This document shows, piece by piece, positions 23,901 through 32,900 of a stretch of DNA of 64,000 nt. The stretch is taken from assembly GCA_030144725.1 (NCBI GenBank), contig JASKMD010000031.1, positions 6,936,808 to 7,000,807 on the forward strand, written 5' to 3'. The position numbers were made by a program, and so were the translations under genes. The notes beneath the pieces were generated by a model, which had not been told where the DNA came from, made no database searches, and saw only the letters and a program-made list of their open reading frames with translations. Within the stretch, counting starts at the first letter, position 1. Each line of letters starts with the position of its first letter. This stretch comes from Haematococcus lacustris. Lineage: Eukaryota; Chlorophyta; Chlorophyceae; Chlamydomonadales; Haematococcaceae.

Positions 23901-26900
23901 CATCACGGTCATGCTTAGCAAGTGCAGGCCTGGCAGTGATTGGCACCAAATAAACCATATACCACCACGCGGTATTACATCGACGCTGCAACTGGCACGG
24001 TCAAGTACTATTGTAGACCTTTATATTCGAGTTGCAATTGCCCATCACCGGGAAAATTGTCTTACACAACCAATGTGGTGTCCGTATGCGGCTACACAAG
24101 CAACGGCATGGTTAAACAACCACAAATTGCATGCCTTTATTTGCATGGAGCTACCAAGACCACCGCAGACCATGCCAGATCTATGGCTTGAAATGAGCTT
24201 GCATGCAACCAGACACACACCGCACATGCGCCTTACAGCCGGTTGCTGCTTCGGCTGCTCATGCACTACAGCACATGCACTTTAGCCTGGTGCTGCTGCT
24301 GCTGCTCATGCACTGAAGCACACCTACAGCCTGTTGCTGCTGCTGCCCATGCACTGCTGCTCATGCACTACAGCCTGCTGTTGTTGCTGCTCATGGAGTG
24401 CAGCACATGCACTGCAGCCTGCTGCTGCTGCTCATGCACTGCAACACACCTGCAGCCTGCTGCAACCTGCACTGCCACACACCTACAGGAAGGGCAGGGC
24501 AGGGCAGGGCACGAAGGGGCAACGCAAGGCTGGGAGGGGGTGGGGCAGGGCTGGGCAGGGAGGGGAGGGGCAACGCAAGGTTAGGAGGGGGTGGGGCAGG
24601 GCTTATATGGGGTGGGGCAGGGCTGGGAGGGGGTGGGGCAGGGCTGAGCAGGGAGGGGCAATGCAAGGCTGGAAGGGGGTGGGGCAGGGCTGGGCAGGGA
24701 GGGGAGAGGCAATGCAAGGCAGGGAGGGGGTGGGGCGGGGCGGGGCTGGGAGGGGCTGGGGCAGGGCTGGGATGGGGTGGGGCAGGCCTGAGAGAGGGTG
24801 GGGCGGGGCTGGGAGGGGGTGGGGCAGGGCTGGGAGGGGGTGGGGCAGGGCTGGGCAGGGAGGGGAGGGGCAACGCAAGGCTGGAAGGGGGTGGGGCAGG
24901 GCTGGGAGGGGGTGGGGCAGGCCTGAGAGGGGGTGGGGCGGGGCTGGGAGGGGGTGGGGCAGGGCTGGGAGGGGGTGGGGCAGGGCTGGGCAGGGAGGGG
25001 AGGGGCAACGCAAGGCTGGAAGGGGGTGGGGCAGGGCTGGGCAGGGAGGGGAGGGGCAATGCAAGGCAGGGATGGCGTGGGGCAGGGATGGGAGGGGGTG
25101 GGGCAGGGCTGAGAGGGGGTGGGGCAGGGCCCTCTGGCCCAGGCTGCGTACCCCGTGCGTACCCCGTGGTGGGAGCGTAGAGCCGGCGGCTCTGACTTCC
25201 GCACAGACCGCTGGCAAGCAGTCAGGGAGAGGGAGTACCGCGGTCAGGTTAGCCAGGTGCGCAACTCCACATCACCCTCACCCTCACCACACCCTCACCC
25301 TCCTCCCTTCACCTTGCATCACAGCTGCCCACCAACCCCTGCCCCACCCCCCTGCCCTGCCCACCCCCCCGTCCTGCCCACCCCCCGCTCTGCCCCACCC
25401 CACTTCCCTCCCGCCCCCTGACCTGGTCCCCAGGCCGAGTCCAAAGCCCTGCGCACCGTCCTGGGTGTGGAGCTGAAGCTGTGATGCAGCTTGATGACCT
25501 GCCCCCTCCCCCCCCTCAACGCCAGGGGGCCGGGACAGGGCTGCAGCCCACCCCTTGCCACCTCACAGGGGCAGCCGGGCTGTGGAGCAGGGGGAGGGGG
25601 GGGGAAGGGGGGGGAGGGGGAGGACGAGTATGTTGTGGAGCGGGCCTACGCCTCCCTGGTCGTCCACCATGGGTTGCTGCAGTCAGGGGTGGGGGAGGGT
25701 GGGGAGGGGGGTGGGGCAGGGGGGGTGATGTGCAGCGGAATGGGAGGGGGGGAGCAGGCTGCAGGGGTGCAGAGGGGGGAGGGGGTGGGGCAGGGCTGAG
25801 AGGGGGTGGGGTGGGGCTGAAAGGGGGTGGTGCAGGGCTGGGCAGGGCAGGGCAGGGTGGGAAGGGGCAACGCAAGGCAGGGATGGCGTGGGGCAGGGCT
25901 GGGAGGGGGTGGGGCAGGGCTGGGATGGGTTGGAGCAGGGCTGGGCGGGGGTGGGGCAGGGCTGGGCTGCGGCGGCGAGGGGTGGGGCTGGGCGGCATCT
26001 ATTTGCAGCTTCTGCATCTACTGCATCTGCTGCCTGTCTTCTCTTCGGCTCAGGCTGTCCATGCCGTTCAGCGGACTGGCTGCTGATGAGGCTGTTCTTC
26101 AACTGCATTCCCTACGTAGCACAGGAGAGCCAACGTCAACGTCAGGACGACAGCCTGCGGTTACGGACTGACTGCAACGTTACCTCAAGGAGGGGATTCA
26201 TCTGGCATGGACCCGCTAGAGGGCCCAGGCACAGGACGCAGTCCTTCGCCTACGACGGTCGCGATGCAGGCTGTCGCTGCCACTACTACAGCCCATCCCA
26301 GTAATAGCTCGCCGACCATTCCAACGTCGGGCTACATTGGCCCTAGATAGAGCAAAACAACCTGGGCGGGCAGCAGTTTGGCGGTTGGGTTATTCCACCT
26401 GACAGCGGCAGGTTATTCTACCTCACAGGTGGAAGAGTTACCGGGAGACTTGATTGCGGACCCACCCGCGACCCAACCGCCGGACCCAATTGCCGGACCC
26501 AACCGCCGGACCCAACCCCCGAGGAGCGACCCAACCGCTGCCGATGGCCCAACCGCCCCGATGGCGACCCAACCGCCCCGATGGCGGTCCAACCGCCGGA
26601 CCCGACCGCCCCGATGGCGACCCAGCCGCCGGACCCAACCGCCCCGATGGACCCAACCGCCCCGATGGCGACCCAACCGCCGGAACCAACCCTCGAGGAG
26701 CGCCGCCCCGCCCCGCGCACCGCCCCGCGCCCAGCCTCCCACCCGCTACCAGCCTCCGCCTAGCTCACAGCGTCAGTCCCAGCCAGACCTTGCCAGACCC
26801 AGCCTGACCTTGCAAGACGCAAACCCAATGGGTCGTGTGCGGCGCCGAGCTGGCCGAGAATGAGTTGCTGATGACCGGGGCCGAGTGGCAGCATCGATGC

Positions 26901-29900
26901 TAGAGTGAACGATCTAGAGGACAAGCTCTGCCAAGTTGCAGAGTCTTCATATGGCTATGACGTAAGCCGTCCTAGAGTAGGATAAGCATGTGGCAGGTGC
27001 AGGTGCAGGAGCGTTGTTACAACGTTTAGGGATGCTATTCCGGGGCGCGAGGTGGGGTGCCGCGCAATGCGGTGCGGGACGGGGCGCGGGGCGGGTCGCG
27101 CGGCGGGGAGGGCCGCTTCCGGGCGGGGCTCGAGGCGGGGCGGAGCGCTGTGCGGCCCGGGGCGGTGCAAGGAGGGGCACCAGCTGGGGCGGCGCGAGGC
27201 AAACGCGCTGCTATGGTACGCGTCATATCCACCTCAGGCTCGCTCTTCATCTCGGTAGTAAGCCAAGGTATCTAACACTGTCGCCACAGCGCATGCGAGC
27301 AACCTCTTGCTGTGAAGTATGAAAAGCCACGTCCAATCGCATTCCATGCCAAAAAGATAACATTCAAACCTCACTCGATGATATTTGAATCTCGACTGAG
27401 GCTCTGTACGCCATTGGGATGCGTGGTTAAGTAATAGTGTGAGATGCGACCCATACCGCCCTGCTCTGCTCGATCCCTGCAGACGTAGCCCGCAAGCGTC
27501 GGGCTCACCGTCGAACTCGCTTGCATTTAGATTCGGTTCGGGTGGTGTGGCAGCAGGGGCGCATAGACCTCGCACCGCGTGTGGCTCAGTCACGGCGGGC
27601 AGGCACGGCGGCGCGTGATACATCTCATCGCGGGTGAGTGGTGATCGGCAACGCCTCCCGCGGCTCACACGACACGGAAGCACCAGCAGCAGCTAGGGAA
27701 CATAGCAATGACACGTACTAGCCACTGAGACTGCGGGACGGCGGTTCTGCCCGCTCGTCACATACTCGCAGGAAACGCCTGCAAACTCAATTGCTACAGA
27801 CCTTTTGTCAGTACCCATCCCACCGTGGACATGCCCAGCCGTGGACATGCTGATGCCATGACACCACCCCCGCAGGCAAGTGTGGAGGTTGGCTCCTCAC
27901 GACTCTCAAACGTGTGATCAAGGGATCAGAGCTGGTGTAACTCCACGTACCCTGGCATTGTGCAGCCATGCCCGACACCAGGCCCAACTAGAAGATGTGC
28001 ATAGCGTTTAAGCAAGTGGGCAATGACCCTACCTGCACTGACCCAGGGCACCCTGGCACTGTGGCTGCAGGCGGTGCAGCAAGGACCTAGTGGCACTGGC
28101 GGCAGATGCGCTGCGCCACTGCCCCACCAGCCTGCTGTCGCCACCTGCCCAGCTCCCCTCCCCTCCCCTGCTAAACCAAACTCCAACTGCTCGCAACCTG
28201 TCAGCAGGCATCAGGAGCTCGCACAACCCTCGGCTGATGTGGGTCCAACACGCCTCCCACCTGCAGCATGTCATGCTGCACGCCCCTTGTCTCTGCCCGA
28301 TAAAGAAAGAAAGTTGTTGGAGAGGGCAAAGGCACTGCAGCAGCAGCTTCTGAGCAGCCCAGATACGGTGCAGATGGACAAAGTGGAGCTGGCAGATGAG
28401 TGTTGCGCCCGCATCCTACAAGCCATGAAGCAACCTGCCCCGCAAATGGACTGGATCACTGCGGCGAAGAAGCCTACACCAGTGGTTTGTGTGCCTTGCG
28501 GCAGGGCAGGTGGCCCGCATCACCCTCCTCCTCCCCTCCTGGTTGACATAGAGTGTGACCTGGTGTGGAAGCCGCCCAACTGGCCCTGGCACTCAGTGGC
28601 GCAGCATTGGGGCAAGGTGGCGTGGGCTGCGTATGTCGAGCCACACCTTGTGCTAGGTTTGCAGCCTGTTGAAGGCCCCGGACCTGCAGCAGATGGGGCC
28701 AACGCCAACCCTGAGTTGCATGCGGCGCCCAACCGCTCTCCTCTCCATTAAGGGGAAGTGGTGGGGCAGGTGGCAGCAGCTGCTGATGCCCCTACCCCCG
28801 TCGCTGCACTACATGCCTTGCCCGTTGGCTCGCTCGCCCGTTGGCTTGACACGCGCCCTGTTGAGCATGCTGGTGAAGGTGAGGGGCTGAGGGCACTGCA
28901 AGTGGTCATGGCAACAGCTATGGTTATCCACTGGCATTGCAACCGCAAAGCTGCTTGTGTCATGCCCGTGTGCTGAGACCAGGTGGCCACCAATCTCACT
29001 CTTCCGACATCCTGCTTGCAGGTGTGCATGGCCAGGCTGACCAGGCTGGCCCAGGCTGCAGGGGTGGCGGCCATGAGCTCAACACGGTGACACCACCGCA
29101 AGAGGTGAGTGCCTCGCATGCGATGTGCATGGCACTTGTGCAAGCGGACAATGAACATACGTGCACTGACCCAGTTTGGGCTGAGCAGCCTTGCCCAGAC
29201 CTGCAGGCGCATGGCAGCACAACCAGCGCATGCTCACAATGACCGCTGTCACCACGTCCTCGCAGCCATGCTCGGATCCAACACGCACGGCTACCAGCAG
29301 CAGGGGCCCGGAGCCTGCCCAGCCCGGACCCCCAGATGCTCACCCCGCCGCCAACCTGCCAACCGCCCAGCCGACAGCGGCCTCCTCCCCTCCCTTTGCC
29401 CAGGCCACAGCTGCTGGTGGCAGCGTCCAGCCAGGTGACCGGCAGGAGGACGAGGCCCTCCCCTATGTTGCCCCTGAGCCAGCCTGCCCAGGCACTGTGT
29501 ACGGGAGTTTGTTAGAGGCCTGGGAGCTTCAGCAGGAGCTCCTGTCTGGCCGCCGCAAGCCGCCTAGAAAAGTACTTATTGGTGGCAGCCACAACATTCT
29601 GGGGCTACTGGCCGCACCTGCAGCAAATGTGGACCTGCACAGCAGATTGGATGCGTCAATGGTGCCCGTGATCTGCATGGATCATGTTCGAACGGCAGCT
29701 TCACCCCAGCCCCCCTGCCCTTTCCTGGTGCGCATTCGTGACAACAACATCGAGGAGGTATTGTATAAAAACCCCCGCATCCAGTGGGGCCGGTTGCTGC
29801 AGGGCTGGCAGGCTGTAGAGCGGATTGGACAGCTGACGTCGGGTGGCCAGCTGGTGCTGGGGCTGCGGGCAGCAAGTAGTGGCTCTGCAGCCCCTGGTCC

Positions 29901-32900
29901 AGCCCCTGCCCTGCCACTACCTGATCCCTGCCACCATCAGGGCCAAGGGGCACAGCAGGCCAGTTCTCCTGGGGAGGCTCCTGAGACTGTTGCTGCCCCT
30001 CCCGCTGCCCCTGCTGCTCAGCCCTTTGGCCCTGAGCCCCTCAACGGCCTACAGGGCGTCCCAGGTGAGGGGCTGGGAGGTCCCTGTCATGTGCGCTGCT
30101 CAACATGAGTCATGGTCCATGCTTGCATGGCCAAGGTGCTACCTAGATGTCGGCTCAACATCACGTGAAGTGACCTGGAGCACACACAGGGAGTGCCTGC
30201 ACATGTGCCTCCAGGAGGCTCATGGCTGCACATGGAGCATAGTGTGGGGTCTGGCCACTACCCAGTGCCAGTGAAGCCTTGCATTGCTCTGGGCAGCTGC
30301 CTGCCTTCCTCCTCTGCTGCACTCCATGCCTGCATGGCTGCATTGTTGCATGACTGCATTGTTGCATGCAGCCCAGGACCCCTCTCCCATGGAAGAGGAG
30401 CTGACGGCAGAAGCGTTGGTGGCTAAAGCTGGGCCAGGAGCAGACCCCCTGCCAAACGTGGATTGGGGGGATGCCTTGAGGACTTGTACAAGTCCGTCAT
30501 CCAGGGGTTAGGGTTGGGAGGGTGTGACTTAGGCACGAAGGTCACACTGATAGTGGCTCTGGCACTCCAGTACTGCGATGATGGCAGTGAGGAGTATGGC
30601 AGCATGCATGTGCGTTGCACGGCAGAGCGTATCTACAAGTCGAAGCCCAGGTGGCCGCTGAGGGTGGCCCAGGGGAGCCACAAGAGACTGTCCACCTGGG
30701 TGAAGAGCAAGGGTTTGCAGCTGACCGGACAATGCAAGGTGCACAGGGAGCCTGTGGTGGCAGGGCCACACCTGCTGGTGCTGGAGGTGAAGCCCCTGGC
30801 ACAGGCGGTAGCACCTACCTGTCAACCCCCTGCAGGTCAGTATTGGTTCCTTAAGGGTGGGGCCGTGGAGCAAAGTGTGGGGGACGTGTTGTGTGAGCTC
30901 ATGGTAGTTGTCTTGCGCCCTCAACCCTGAAGCATAGGCCGTGCCTTGGCCTGCCATCAGCACTGCCCTAGCCCTTGGAGCACTGTTGGTGGTGGTAATG
31001 GTGCTGCTGCAGGCTCGGATGGCAGCCTGAATGGGGCAGGGCCGTCCCAGCCTGGTGCGGTGCCAGCCCCAGCTGCGGGTGAGTCAGTAGCAGGTCACAC
31101 CTCTTTGCCACCCTAACAGAGCATTGGCACCTTGCTGCAATCTGAAGTCACCCATGGCAGCCTTCAAGCCAAGGCCTGACACTAGGGCAGGTAGGGAGAG
31201 ACCAGGCAGCTGCAACACAGCCGCTAAGAGGCCTGGCACCTGCCCTGGTCAGGCCGGGCCAACACCTGAGGCCTGACTGGTCCACCTGCATGTGTGCCCC
31301 AGCTGGGCTGTGCCCCATGGCTTGTGTTGACCCGCAAGGGAGGTCAGCTGAACACGATGTGCAGATCAAGATGCAACCATCTGTTTGCTTTCACAGCCAC
31401 CCACATGCCGGCCTTGTGCCTGGCTCACTGGTTCAGGCGGCGCTGCAGGCCGTGGCTCTGGGTCTGAGCGCAAGCGCACAGCAGCAGGCATTGGACAAGC
31501 TGAGGGCAAGCGGCCACGCGGCTCAGACGCCCCTGAACCCGGTCTGGCTGCTGGTGTGGCTGCGCCAGGTGCGCCGCCTGGCCCTGGCCTGGGGTGCACG
31601 GCTGCATGTCGGCAGGCTCAGCAAGGACAGGCGTAGCCCCAGAGATTGAGCTGGCCCCACCAGCTGGCCAGGTCTCTGCTGCTGCTGCACACTGCTGCTG
31701 CATGCTGCTGCTGCTGCTGCCGGTGTTGGGTATGGCTGTTGACAGGGGGTTCCTGAACCCATGCAAGCTTGTGCTGCCGCACCATGGCAGAGGCAACACC
31801 CCCAGGGTGGTCTGGGACGGGCTGGGCCCTGAGCCCCTTGGCTGTCCCTGGTGCTCAGCAGCTGACGCAGCTGTTGCTGACCTCACTGCGTGCAGGTGGT
31901 GCCACTGCTGGTGGTAGTCTGGGCACAGCTGAGGAGGGAGGACCCGGGCCATCCCCGGCTGCTGCAGGCATGGGGGGAGCCCCGTATGAGGCTGACCCCG
32001 TGGTGCCCCTGACTGCTGCTGCCCCCTCCCATGCTGGTGAGGCAGCTGCAGGCCCCCAAGCACGGCTACCTGCTGGCAGCCAGCTGTCATTGCACTGCTG
32101 CCAGGGCACTGGCTGCACAGACTTGGTTGACCCAAGCATTGCCACAGCTCGGTTGCCCAGCTTGCCTGACTCACCCGTGTGTGGTTTGTGTGACACCCTG
32201 CAGTGAGGCAGCCTGTGCCATGTGCCTGGGTGGGCCTGGTGTGTGCACCTGGTGTGCAGGGATGGCTGGCAGCTATGGGCAGGGAGTCACCGACCCCATG
32301 GCCTCGATCCAGGAGGAGCCAGGTGGGTCCGGCATTGCTTCATGGCAGCTGCCACTGTTCACGGTCCACCTGCAGGCAGCTTCACCTTCCGCTACCTGCA
32401 CGAGCCTCACCTGCATGCTGCTGCTGCTGCTGCTGCTGCCGGTGTTGGCTATGGCTGTTGACAGGGGTCGAGCCGTGCTCGGTGCGTGTCAAGAACTCCT
32501 ACAATCGGTTAGTGTACACGTGCACGTCTTTACCTGCGGGCTAGGGGGGGGGGAAGAGACAAGCGATAGTGGGCGCAGGGGAATCAGGGGCTAGGGCAGC
32601 GGGTGACTGGCCATGTGATCCTTACCCTGCTGCTGCTGATCTCAAACCTCACCCCCTGCTGCTGCTGACCCTGAGCCTGCTGCTGCTCTGCCGCCAGGAC
32701 TGCTGTTGGGACGTTCATCACAGCACAGCGGGATACGAGCCAAGTGCTGGTGACGTCCATTGTGCTGAAACCCAACGTCACGCTTGTAGACATCATCTCC
32801 ACTCGTATGATGGGCCAGTACAGCTTCTTGGCCACAGTGTTTGAGGCCTTCCGGGTGCACAAGCTCAGTGTGGACGTGGTGGCCATTAGTGAGGTGCGTC

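Noticed and set aside
24391..25217. Pro-rich and Gly-rich open frames
   Set aside because: They are products of the G-rich minisatellite read in different frames.
25990..26170. Possible PCI-domain-like helix ([17 protein letters not shown])
   Set aside because: It is too short and isolated, with no flanking exons supporting a PCI protein.
27040..27190. CpG-rich stretch considered as a promoter
   Set aside because: No gene start follows on either strand within a reasonable distance.
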